NCBI RefSeq assembly: GCF_949628215.1
Contig: NW_027441211.1
Span: 89,064-153,063 of the forward strand
Origin: Phalacrocorax aristotelis
Lineage: Eukaryota > Chordata > Aves > Suliformes > Phalacrocoracidae
Reading direction: 5' to 3'
Length of the DNA stretch: 64,000 bases
Part shown: piece after piece, positions 22,480 through 34,259 of the stretch
Layout: each line of letters begins with the position of its first letter
Position numbering within the stretch: the stretch's first letter is position 1
Program-made: the position numbers and the translations under genes
The notes under the pieces: generated by a model
The model's input: only the letters and a program-made list of their open reading frames with translations
What the model was told of the DNA's origin: nothing
Databases searched by the model: none

Positions 22480-25400
22480 AATCTTCTGTTGTTTTTTTCT
22501 TCCCCTCCTACCTTTTTTTGAAACAACTTCTGGGTGAAATTCATCACAATGTAGATCATCACTAGCAGGTGGAGATGTGATATGAATACTACTGGGGCCA
22601 CTAATAAGAGGAGAAGAACATATGTTTAGAGCTCAAGATTAAGAAAATATTTAATTTTACAGCTGAAATGCATATTGGTTCCACACTGACTCATCATAAT
22701 ACTTGGCTTTCTGCATCCCTGCCAGGAAATTATTCTCAAGGCTGGAAGCATTTTATGATCCAGCAGAATGGTAGGATATCTAATCTAGCATATAATGATA
22801 CTTGTTTTAAGGAATCCCCTTGTGATTCACACTCTGAATAACTCTGACCTGGAGCTGCAGGGTGCAAAGAAAGATTTACATTGTTTAACCATCAAATCAC
22901 TGCTCGTATGCTTGGATTTGTGAAGTAAAACATGAACAGCAGCAGAAGTCTCAAAGGAGACATACACATAGTTTTTCGTGACAGAGAGCAAAACTGTTTG
23001 ATCTATTTACTTGTTATTTACTGTATAAATACTGTGTATTTTAGAGCTCCTTATAAAAGCTGGCCTGTCTTTGCTGTCCTGGTGGCAGCCCGGCAGAATT
23101 CCAACAAAAAGCTCATGTCAAGGAATATAGGACACTTGCAGGATTTAAAACCTTTAGAAATCCTTGCAAGTAAATTGTTTTTTTTACTAGAAGTAAGGAT
23201 CTGAGATTTAAACCAGATTTGCCATAGCCACTGAAGCTACTAAATCGATAGATGCTGGGGAAAAAATGAAGAGATTCTCATGTTGGGAAGGTTTGAGTCA
23301 TTCAGATAATTCCAGTTGTATAAATTCTGTTGCAGTTGGTTAAATTGTCACTGATAGTTAAATTTTCCCAGTAGTTAACTTGCTTATGGTTTATGTACCA
23401 GTCTAGTCTCATTGTGGCATCAGATGAAAAATCTTCCTCAAAGCTTCTTTCATCTCAAAGACCTGTGCATCATTTAAATGCCTTGTACTATTACACTCAA
23501 GCCTCTGAAGTCAACATAAAGATGATACAAATTTCAACTCATGTAAGTAATTTGTCAGCTCTTTGGCAATTTGGTAGTTCACCAGCCTGTCATGGGAGCA
23601 CCCTGTTGTTACACAAAGGGTTTTAATTGAGTGTGTGTAATGTGAAACTCCATTACTGATCTACAAGGGAGCGCTGTCACGTCCTGGCTCACCAGCCTTA
23701 ACAATCCCAAAAAGCAAGATCCAAAGGCTCTCAACCTTTTGGGTGAACTCTAGGTGTTAATTAGGCTAAACTGGCAGAATATCAATGAAAACATTTCCAG
23801 GCTGTTAATGAGTCTGTTTCTAAAATATTATATACCCTCCAAGAAGAACTGTTTATGTCCCTAGAGGGAAGAATGAGGAATAGTTAGCATTCCTTGCCTA
23901 TCTCATTTTACAGATGAAAAGGAAATGAATTCCCCAGGTGAGTGATAGCTTTTATCTACTAAAAGGAAATATTTTTTAAAAATATATAAAGGATGACAAG
24001 TGCTATGTTGGATAGTAGAGATTTTGAGGAAAGAGAAGAAAAAGACTCTCTCTTTTTTTAGAAAAGGAGAGGAGAAATTTCTCGTGAACAATCATTAAAA
24101 TAGGTAGAGGTATAGGATTTTACAGTAGATGAAGATTTGGCTTTATTTTTAAAAATCAATTATGAAAATTTTTAATAAAATAATTAAAGTTTCTGAAGGT
24201 GTTTACCTTAAATTTGTTTGTGAAGTCCTTTGCGTCACACACTTTGAAACTGGGTATTTAGCCAGGTGATGCAAGTGCTGAGATCTTGTCACGTATCTTG
24301 AACATTAGGTAGCATGAAACTTTGCATATTTGAGCCATTAGTGAAAAGCTGTTCTGAACTTTGAAGTCCTTTGTTCTTCTGAAGACCAAGGGCAACCTAT
24401 GTATAAAGGCACTCGTCATCTAGAGTTAATTCGTATCTTTTGCTGAGGGACAGTGGTGCTAAGAGGAGAGCCCAGATCTTTGCTTTTTGCATCTGTGCAA
24501 GTATTTCCAGCAGGCCACTGCCGGCTGCACAGGTGAAACAAATCATGTAATGATAAATATAATGGAGAACTGCTGGGTGTAACTTCTACTGATGCCACAG
24601 TTTGGCTCAGGCAGAGCACTGCTTCCAAGAACCAATACTTGAAAACAATCTTTAACATGCGCATTCATATTTAATTTGATGTGAAAATTGCTGCATATCC
24701 CAGTGACTTACTGGGATTTCAGGTAGGAATACTGGTGATTCCTCACATGAGAGTTTGCACAGAAATCATACTGAGAATTAGAGGTAGCTAATAAATGTCA
24801 CAAAGTAATAAGATCAGGTAATAAAGCTCTTTCATTAAAAGTGTGATTGTTTGACTTTGGCATAGAAAATGAAGTTAAAATTTATGAGTGGGTAAAGAAA
24901 TGCAGTCTTATGTGTGTTTGTGTTAGCTGTATTTATACAAACTGGGAAAACTGTGGGTTAGCCCAAGCAGTTCTAGAATGTTTTTGTTATTGTTTCTGGT
25001 CAGCAATTCTCACTAGTCTTAATTTTCTTTAACCTTTGCAATACTCATGGAAATTTGGTGCTTTTCTCAGCTGTATGTTTGTGTGGGATTGAAATAGTGC
25101 AGAAGTGCAAAATTTGGGAATAACTATTATAAGTCTTGTCTTGTGGTAAAGCTGAGTCCTTGAAATGGAAATGCTTGTGAATTGAGCCCAGGTCCCCACC
25201 TCAGAGCTAAATGATTATTCACCTAAAGGAGTGAAGTCTTGAATAAGGACTATGCATCACATACACTCCCCTTAAGCAATGTGTTGATGACTAAAATGAA
25301 ACATAAAATGTACATTGGCCTTAGGAGGCAACATAATTACTGCCGTAATTCAAACGACTCACCACGGTCGTCCAAGCAATTAAGCGGGTGCACACTGGTG

Positions 25401-25549
25401 AAGATGAAAGCTTTGTCTATACTGGAATGTGAATGTAATAAGGGGAGTGGAAAAAATGGAGCACTATTAAAAGAAATTTTGAAAGGAAAAAAACGGGTTG
25501 ATCAGTTTGGTGGATTTTGCATGCAGAAGTACGGATCATTAAATAATTT
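22480..25549. other. AT-rich intergenic DNA
   Basis: No gene recognised. A block near 24236-24420 (GTCACACACTTTGAAAC ... CTTTGAAGTCCTTTG) resembles blocks upstream of genes C and D. A TATA-like TATAAAGG at about 24400 is not followed by a recognisable exon 1 donor and keratin exon. Confidence 0.5.
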
Positions 25550-25660
25550 CATGCATAATATACGTCTCTGGTCTGCAGGCGTCTGGAACATGGTATAAAA
25601 ACCTATACAACACAAGACTCTTCCATCCACATCTCTTGCCTTATTCGCCCAGGTGAACAG
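25550..25660 (+). promoter_or_regulatory. Promoter and exon 1 of feather-like gene B
   Basis: A degenerate upstream box (CATGCATAATATACGTC, 25550-25566) lies 27 bp before the TATA box (25594-25601). Exon 1 runs from about 25624 to 25660 (GTGAACAG), donor GTAAGT at 25661; the intron runs to 26721. Confidence 0.8.
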
Positions 25661-26742
25661 GTAAGTCTGAATCTACCCAGTTTCTTTTTAAATGCTAAAC
25701 TGTTACTTTGATGACTGCTTTTTTTAGTTGTTGTTGTTGTTATTCTTAGTTCTTTATAAATATTGCTAGCTTTTTTTCCTTTTGGGAAGGAAAATTAGAA
25801 AGGCTTACTTCTGTCTAAAAGAAAGGCTTATTTACTTGTGAAGCAGGGTGTAATAAGAAAGGACTTAGAGGATACTGGCAATATTGTCTCTCAAAACAAG
25901 CAACTTCATGTTCCATTTTAGAGACAAAAGCTAAGAGAGGAGGTAGGCAATGGACCTGGTTGGAAAGAGAGTCTCATCTTAGGAAACTGGGACTAGCACC
26001 AAAAAAAAAAACCCAACCCAACACAAACAAAAAAATAAATAATTGTGCTGAGTTCCAGGATCTATCCCCAAGTCCTGTTTCCGTGGGCAGAAAAGCAGGC
26101 ATCCCAGAAGACTCAAATACATTGAATTCAAATCAAGGCAGAAAACTCTGATCAGGAAAATAATCCTTCTTCACACTGCAAGTTTGCCTGTCCTGGTCGT
26201 AAGACATTTGGGAGCAAAGAATGTTTCTTAAACACTTTTCCATAGTTCCGCAAATGCTGCTGGCAGGGCTATTAGTGACTAAGTTTAACATTAAGGCACT
26301 AGACCCACGTATGTGTTAATATTCAGCTCAGGGCTGTTTCCCAAGCCTGATGAGAGCTCCAGCTGCTGATCTCCATCTCCTGGTACAGTCACAATCGTGC
26401 CTTGTCTAGAGCGGCAGTGCAAAGGGAAGCTACCAAAGAACGGGAAATGCCTTTGCTGGTGAGGGTTAGGGCAAACTTTACCATGACGGGCACCGCAGCT
26501 GAGAGGCCAGTTGCAGAGCAGAGACATCCTCCAGCAGCCTTATAAAAATAAGAGAAACCTCTATGCTACTTTCAAACTGCCTACTGAGGATTTTGATCTA
26601 ATAAATTATTTCCTCTCTGACCACTTTTCCTAGGTACTTTCACATATGTTATCCTCTTTCCTGACTTTTATAAAATTAATTCAGCTTCTATATTACATTC
26701 ACTTTCTTCCCTGTGTTTCAGACTTACCTCTGTCTTACGGAC

Positions 26743-27093
26743 ATGTCTTCCTATGACTTGTGTTCTCCCACCCCCTGTGGCCCAACCCCACTGGCAAATA
26801 GCTGCAACGAGCCCTGCGTCAGGCAGTGCCAGGACTCGACATATGTGATCCAGCCCTCTCCCGTGGTGGTGACCCTGCCCGGACCCATCCTCAGCTCCTT
26901 CCCCCAGAACACCGCTGTGGGATCCACCACCTCTGCCGCTGTGGGCAGCACCCTCAGCTCTGAGGGAGTGCCCATCTCCTCCGGGGGCTCCTTGGGATTT
27001 GGGAGTTTTGGCTACCCAGGCCTGGGCAGTGGGTACAGCCGGCCCTACCGTCGCTACAACACCTACCGCAGTGGTTTTGGTGAGCCATGCTAA
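26743..27093 (+). CDS. Feather-keratin-like gene B (116 aa)
   Basis: Complete 116-aa protein in exon 2, starting 21 bases after the acceptor GTGTTTCAG. It has the same design as gene A: Cys-rich N-terminus, core with [24 protein letters not shown] and the Arg/Tyr patch. Two end differences stand out: it begins MSSYD, losing the Cys3 present in every other complete gene here, and it ends FGEPC rather than FYGPC. Tyr replaces Val or Arg after QDST, a change shared with gene D. All signals are intact, so it looks functional. Confidence 0.95.
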   Translation: MSSYDLCSPTPCGPTPLANSCNEPCVRQCQDSTYVIQPSPVVVTLPGPILSSFPQNTAVGSTTSAAVGSTLSSEGVPISSGGSLGFGSFGYPGLGSGYSRPYRRYNTYRSGFGEPC

Positions 27094-27458
27094 AGGGTGA
27101 GGAACAGCAGGAAGAAATGACCAGGAATGCTGAAGGACATCCTGATGCAGGACTGAGCTCATGGCCATGGTTTTCAGATGCGATGTTAGATACCGACAAC
27201 TCCGCCTGAAGTTAATGGAGCTGTGGGAGCTTGACGTCTCCTAAAATCAGGCCTTTGCTTGTCTTATTCTTTGAATACTTCATACTTCTGATGAAACATT
27301 TTTTTTTCTATTGCTGTAGGAGGGACTTTTTTGTCTCAGTTTACAGCAGCACTGAGAAAAGAAACCCAGGATGAAAAGACATGTTAGCTGTTGTCTTACT
27401 GAATCCTAGCAATATATGCTTATACTTTGTACTTTTTTTATTCCACTTTTTTGCTCTC

Positions 27459-27464
27459 ATTAAA
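27459..27464 (+). other. Poly(A) signal ATTAAA, gene B
   Basis: ATTAAAGTTATGCTGCATCA, the typical keratin 3' end of this region. Confidence 0.85.
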
Positions 27465-27499
27465 GTTATGCTGCATCACAGTCCAAGTCTCCTGGTGTT

Positions 27500-30400
27500 T
27501 GTCTGAAAAACTTCTAGCAGCTCACTTTTTGTAAAATTTCTTACTCTTCCTCTGTTTTATTAGTTGGAGGCTACTTCTTCATGTTGACTAGTAAAAAGGA
27601 TTTGGCTGATGACCTTTACGCCAAGAAGTCATTTTACAGCCAGGAAACTTTGGAAACATTGTATATATAAGGTAAATACTTTGTAATAAAGTAGAGGCCT
27701 TTTTGTGCAACTAAATTAGATTCATTGTAGCAAAACAGATACTATATACAGAGTAGATACTATGTCTATAAGTACTATAACTTCGCTACATTTCCTTCTC
27801 TGGCTTTTATCACAGGGGCAAGACCATGCACTTAAACTGCTTGTTACCAAATTCTTCTTCATCTGAAGCATTTCTGACGCCGATGGTCTGAGCAAAATGG
27901 GACCCTAAAGAGAAAAGGCCATAGAGAGTTTTGGGGGAATGCTCTAAGAGGAGACCTACTCCCCCTGCAAATTATATTGAGTATATTTTGTAATTAATGC
28001 CAACCTATCTAAGGCTATTTAAATATGGATTTGTAACTCGTTGTAAACCAAGTTCCTAGTGCCTCTCTGTGGATCTTCATGGGCTGGTGCTGAAATAGTT
28101 GGGTTTGGCAGAGGTGCTTGAGTATGCTCTCTGGTTGCAGGCATCAGTGGAGCTAAATGACTGGCTGAATTTTTACTCCATGAAAAAAATCTGTAATTTC
28201 AAAACTTATTTTGAGTGGGAAAACCCTTCTTTTCTTATTGGGATAGAAAAGCTTTAAATGAATGTGTGTTAGTCCTGGGTCTCCAGCTCCAAACAAGTAG
28301 GCTGTGATCTTTTCCTTCCTAAATGACCAATGGAAGTAAATGTAAAATCAGGGACCTGACATGTAATTGCAGCAAAATGCAGGTGAGGGATATCTCATGT
28401 AACCCTTGGCAGAAAGAAATGATGCCTTGTGAAAAGCGCTTATACCGATGATGATAGGCAATCCTTTGCTCTGAGGTGATGGATTACAAGTACTCATTCA
28501 CCAGTTTTGATAGCACCAAGATATCATTCTGCAAGGAAGGTGGATGTGATGCATAGGGCCATGAGTAGAGAAATACTAATCGTACTTTAACAGTTTGAAA
28601 TATAATTAAAATCTGTATTTAAAAATTATTCAAGCATATTTGAAAAATAACCGAAGCCCATCCATTTTGGGTGTGGTGTTTTGCAGAGGTTCTGGTGAGT
28701 AAATAATTCCCTCGAGTGGAAATTAATTTTTGTTGTTGTTTTCTTCTACTCTTTCCCATTGAATTCCAGCATAACGACCACACTACACCTGGCTCTTTCA
28801 GAAATACTCCACAGATCTTTGTCACAGTTAGCTACATTTATTTTTTGACAAAAAGGGGAATTGTAACATAAATTGTTTAAGCTTACTAAGACCACAGTAA
28901 GATGCAAAACCAAACCTCAAACTCTAGTCATTTTAAAGTACATCATAAGAGTATTTGAATAACATTAACAACAAAAATAGCTATGTTAATGTATGAACTT
29001 TGAGGACTACGTATCTACCTATATTTGAACACCTTTGCCTTCAGGGGAGCCCTCTGAGAAGCAGAAGCTGAAGTTGTGAGGCTCAAGTTACAGATTCTGC
29101 CTACACCAAAAGGCAACGCAGATTACACAAACAGCATGTACTGTTCAGCTGCCTGGGCCAAACAACAAATTACAGCAAATAACGAGGGGCAGGTTGCAAT
29201 AGAAGCAGCAATGCCATGCAGAGCTGTCCAGCCAAGCTGAATGGGACAACCTTGAGCTATAGATCCAGCTGTTTTAAGTAATAAACCAGAAATCGCTAAT
29301 ACCATGAGGCCATTAGCAGAGTTCACTCTCAGTGGCCTGGAACCAGGTGCCCTAGATTATTGTGTGAACTACAGATGGCTGTGTAGGATATGGAGGCTGT
29401 TGCTAATGCTGTCAATAAGGATTTATATTAGTACAATTAGCTAAGAATGAGGTCTGAGATAAAAGCAAGACCTATCAGAGCTGTTGCAAAGGGGGAGGGA
29501 AGGGAATGGCATAGGAGGGCTCTGAGTTGTAAGAACTTTTACAGATTTGTTCAACTGCTTAAAGCCTCTGAGGCAAGCATTTATTTTTAATAAGCTATTT
29601 AATTACAAAATTTATGGCAGATGGAACTTTTCTTGCCAGTGGAGCTTCCATTCTCTATGTGTCTCTGTCACAATGCACAGATTTTTGGGGTTGCTTTTGT
29701 GTCTGGAGCCATTATGTGGAGATTATTGTGAGTAAGCTTCCAGTTCCATTTTGATTAAGCATTATTTTTTCAGACATTTAGTCACTCACAGGTGTCTCAG
29801 GAGGATGTTCTCGTATTATGCAAGAAATTTTAATTATAATCTGAATATATAGGTCTGTCCTTGATCATGCAAAAACAAAAAAGTTGTGAACTTCTTCTTC
29901 ACTCACTTTAATTCATCTCAAAGATCAGGCCATTAAGTCATTCTGACTGTACATTTATTGTGGCTGGAGTTAGAACAACAATTATTGTAATTATTTTCAA
30001 GGAAGGCTGTAGACAGCTCTGAAAATGTTGCCAGATCCTTTTTTATTTTTTTAAACTCATAGTCTGATTTTAAAGGTATTTTGTGTTTTCCAAGCAGATC
30101 TTGGATGAAGCAAAAATAAAAAAAAAAATTAAAATCATCTATGATACTGTTATGCAAATTGTTTCTCAAATAGGTGCTAGATACCAGCTGCTATAGAGAA
30201 AACTATTCCTGAAAAAACTGTTAATCCCTTAGAATTTGGAGAAGTACTGAGGAATGAACAGGGTTAGCGAAGCTAAATAGGCTAGGGCAATTTATTTGAG
30301 AATCTCCTTGAAATATGAGATGGCTTAAACCAAACCTTGAGCTATTTTTTAATTAAAAATAAAAGAGCTGTAATTCTTGCAGCCAGGAACAATGACATAA

Positions 30401-32009
30401 ATTTAAGAATGCAATGACTGACCTGCACTGCCAAATCTTAATAATATATTATTACTGAAGAGATATGAGAATTCAAATATGGGTCACATATCTTAAGTTT
30501 GCACATAATATGATACTTTGCATGACCAGCACTTTATTAAAGCTTCTGATAAACTTTGAAGTTCTCAGGAGCCTATGACCAAGTCAAACAAGTTTCTGTT
30601 CCCAGGGGATCTTCACAAAGACAATTCTAATTTGGAGATGATTTACATGTCTCAGTAGTTAAACTGCTAGGAGAGCAAAAACCTCAGTACTAATCTCTGT
30701 GTCTAGGATTGCTTATGTATTTTATGCCTTTATTATTTATCCTGTAAGCCCCCTATAGAAGAGGCTCAATTTCATTATGCAATCCAAAGACTGCTGTAAA
30801 GTGACAGAAAAAATGACTGCAAGTGAAGAAATGGATGCTTTATATACTTTTGACACTTCTCCAACTGACTACCATTGGTCTGTAACACATCTGTACCGGA
30901 CACTGAAACAGCAGCTGGAGAAATGAATGCTGCAATATGTGAGGAAGAATTCTTGTGTGTGACTTCTGCCCCCACAGCTGAGTTCTGCAAAGCCTTATCT
31001 TTTGTGGAACTCTTCCTTGAGGACAAACATCACCAGGAATGCAACTTACTTATGCAAGTGGAAGATAACCTAAAAATCAGTTGCTGAGGTTTTGAGGTCT
31101 GAGATAAGAATAAACCTGGATTTGTGGACTCTTCAGATAAAGAACTCCTAAGAGATCAGGCCCAGAATTAGAAAGAGACAGGAAAGATCCTGTAATAATA
31201 AAATTTGTGCTTCAGATTCTTAGAATCATTAAGGTTGGAACAGACCTCTAAGATCATCAAGTCAACCCAACACCACCACACCTCCTAAACCATGTCCCAA
31301 AGTGCCACGTTTTCTGAACACAAACCACATCTTCCACAGCAGTGCTATCATTTTATATTATCTCATTAGACTGGACTTCTAATACTCTTTTTTTCTTTCT
31401 TCTTCCATGTCAAAGAAGCAGTATCAAAAGGGGTTTTTCTAGTCATATCTCAGCCTTTGTATGCAGTCATAACACTTTTCAGTTCCTCCCGACTCTCACA
31501 GGGTTCTTCAGTGTCCTCCCTTTTTAACAGCATTTGTTGTTCTTCTCTTATTTTTCAGTGGGAGTTGGGTGAAAATTGTACATGTATTCCTGGCCATTTT
31601 CTGAAAAAAAAAAAGAAAAATAAACAAAAATTAGTCTCTTTTTTTCTGTAAAAGCAGTTTGAACCCCCAAAACTACTGGTGCTCATAGGTTGACTTCCAA
31701 AAGCTGAATTTCATCATGATTTCCAACAGCATTTACTTTGCAGAGGAAGGTACAAGGGACTGCGTTATGTAAATTATGCTTAATCTCCTTTAATGACACA
31801 AGGCAGATCCAAAAGGGTTTTGAAGGCAGAATAAATTCTTCTGAATTAATCATTCTAGTGTTCCCAGAAATTAACTTGGCCCAGAATATTTTAAGATGAA
31901 AGAAACTTGTGGTCAGATATGCATGCCACAAGATAAGGAAGTGAAGCAGTAATAAACACAAATACTGAGGCAAAAAACCATGTAATCAGTAGTGGCTCAT
32001 AAATAACTT
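27500..32009. other. AT-rich intergenic DNA
   Basis: No gene recognised apart from the CR1 piece listed separately. A block at about 30481-30670 resembles the blocks near 24300 and 37700, consistent with duplication of whole 6.7-6.9 kb gene-plus-flank units. Confidence 0.5.
31218..31320 (-). mobile_element. CR1 LINE 3'-end fragment
   Basis: In reverse orientation it shows the CR1 end (AGAATCATTAAGGTTGGAA, AGATCATCAAGTC) followed by the CCATGTCCCAAAGTGCC segment typical of CR1 further inside. Confidence 0.8.
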
Positions 32010-32122
32010 CATGCACAAAGAATGTCCTAAGTTGTTGGGCAACTTGGGGCTCAGTATAAAAACCTGAGCAACTCAAGGCTCTTCCATCCATTTCGCTTGC
32101 CTTCTTTGCCTTGGTGAATAAG
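32010..32122 (+). promoter_or_regulatory. Promoter and exon 1 of feather-like gene C
   Basis: Box CATGCACAAAGAATGTC (32010-32026), TATA box 32055-32062, exon 1 from about 32085 to 32122 (GAATAAG), donor GTAAGC at 32123. The intron ends at 33417 (GTGTTCCAG), 1295 bases. Confidence 0.8.
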
Positions 32123-33438
32123 GTAAGCCTGAACCCTTTTATTCTCTCTTTATATGTTGAACTGTTGCCTTGATGATTTTGTAGCTTTTCCTCACTAATG
32201 CTGTAGTACATTCAGCTTTTTTCTCTGAGGGAGGAAGGGGTTCTCATATGGAAGAGGAAGCTTTCTGTTGGTACACAGTTATAAAAATCATTGAATGGTA
32301 CAATTAGCTACCGGTTAGCCAGTTATATCTATTTATTCAAGTTTTGGATCAAAAAAAAAGTTTTCAGGTCCTGCAGCTGAACATAAAATATCTGTAGTGA
32401 ATTTTTGGGTTTGCTCAGAGTAGTGTGCTGGTCTGTGGAAAATTCAGTCAAGGCCAGAAGATCAGAGGAACATGGGGACACTGGTCAACACTGGCAGTCC
32501 TGAGTAACCAGGTCTCCTCACAGAAAGCAATCATCCTGCCTGCCTTTGAAACTCAGTTTGTGGTTTTGCAGACAAGGAGTGATCTTTAACCAGTTGCTTC
32601 TCCATCCTCCAAACAACTGTGGACAGATTTGCACCATAGCTTCTGAGATATGCTGGTGATTTTAATATTAATAGCAATACACAAAAATAGAAGTGTTCCT
32701 GAATTCAACTGCCTGTCCTTCCATTTATTGTTAATCAGATTTCAGCTGCTTAAGCTTCTGTTTTCCACTTTCTAAAGCTGGGAGAAGGGACCTCCAAGAT
32801 GGAACATGCATGAAAAGAAGTGATAAGAATGAAATGGGAAAGGTTATTTGCTACGTTAGTGTTAGGTAGGATGTTTGTCATCATTGACTGTTTAGCAAAG
32901 AGGCAAGCCTTGGATTGGGAATAACAAGCTGAGTCTCACCCATTCCAGCAGAGCACCTTCATCTGAAGGCTACAGAACCAACTTCCATTTCTGTAGGAAA
33001 CACAGAGCCCTAATAGTTTTCCTGTGTGCAGCCCCAACTGCAAGGAGAAGTGTTCAAAGTGCCTTTTCCTAGAGTAGTTTTATGGCCATGTGTTTAGGGC
33101 ACTCTCTGTAATGTGAACGAAGACTTTCAGCACCAGCATGTACTCTGGTTCCTGGGTGGGTTGACTAACCACAGAAGCTTCAAGGTAAGTTCCTGACCAA
33201 GATGCACTAGCGATACCTTCCCTAGCAGTCTTCTTAAAGAAAATGCAAGTTCAACCCTGTTTTCAAAGTACATCCTCTGGATCTGGTGAAAAATGTCATC
33301 TTTCTCCCCATGGAATCTCTTGTTAGTTTGTTACATACTCCCCTTATCAGAGAATTTCAGCTGTAGAAATAAAGTTGTATTTAAATTTTGTATTGCATTT
33401 CTTTTTTTGTGTTCCAGATTTACCTCCACCCTACAGAC

Positions 33439-33789
33439 ATGTCCTGCTATGACCTGTGTCCACCCACCTCCTGCGGCCCAACCCCACTGGCAAATAGCTG
33501 TAATGAGCCCTGCGTCAGGCAGTGCCAGGACTCAACAGTGGTGATCCAGCCCTCTCCCGTGGTGGTGACCCTGCCCGGACCCATCCTCAGCTCCTTCCCC
33601 CAGAACACCGCTGTGGGATCCTCAGCATCTGCGGCTGTTGGGAGTGCGCTCAGTGCTGGAGGGGTCCCCATCTCCTCCGGGGGCTCCTTGGGATTTGGGA
33701 GCTTTGGCTACCCAGGCCTGGGCAGTGGGTACAGCCGGCCCTACCGTCGCTACAACACCTACCGCAGTGGCTTCTATGGGCCGTGCTAA
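33439..33789 (+). CDS. Feather-keratin-like gene C (116 aa)
   Basis: Complete 116-aa protein starting 21 bases after the acceptor. It has cysteines at 3, 7, 12, 21, 25, 29 and 116, the core [10 protein letters not shown], and a tail [14 protein letters not shown] plus the Arg/Tyr patch, ending FYGPC. Tail and early 3' UTR (to about 33882) are nearly the same as gene A, although the two introns and upstream regions differ, which suggests exon 2 exchange between A and C over about 12 kb. It keeps the standard N-terminal MSCYDLC, unlike gene A. Confidence 0.96.
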   Translation: MSCYDLCPPTSCGPTPLANSCNEPCVRQCQDSTVVIQPSPVVVTLPGPILSSFPQNTAVGSSASAAVGSALSAGGVPISSGGSLGFGSFGYPGLGSGYSRPYRRYNTYRSGFYGPC

Positions 33790-34219
33790 AGCATGAGGAG
33801 CAGTAGGAAGAAACGACCAGGAACGCTGAAGCACGACCCAACTCAGGACTGAGCTCATGGCCATGGTTTTCAGATGCGATGTTAAGACACCCACAACCTG
33901 GAATTAATGGAGCTGTGGGAGCTTGGCATCTCCTAAAATCAGGCCTTTGTCTTACTTTTGTTATGCTTTACTTTATATTTCTGATCAAATGTCTTGTTCT
34001 CTTATGCTTTTTTGTATTTGACAATGACTAGGTAAAATATGTAATTATTAGCAATTGTTCTGCATGACTGAATTAGTGCAGTCCACTTAAACAATGACGA
34101 CGGAAGATCTCATTTTGCTAAACATGTCATTGTGAGAGGGATGAGTGGGTACTGTCCTTAGCGGACCATGGAAATGTATTCCTTACACTTTACATTGCTT
34201 CCTTCCATTCCTCAGCCTC

Positions 34220-34225
34220 ATTAAA
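34220..34225 (+). other. Poly(A) signal ATTAAA, gene C
   Basis: ATTAAATTTGTGCTGCATCA, matching the 3' ends of genes B and D in form. Confidence 0.85.
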
Positions 34226-34259
34226 TTTGTGCTGCATCATTCTCTGAGTCTGCCTGTAC

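Noticed and set aside
24395-24420. TATAAAGG as a possible orphan keratin promoter
   Set aside because: No exon 1 with donor follows; gene B has its own clear promoter at 25594.
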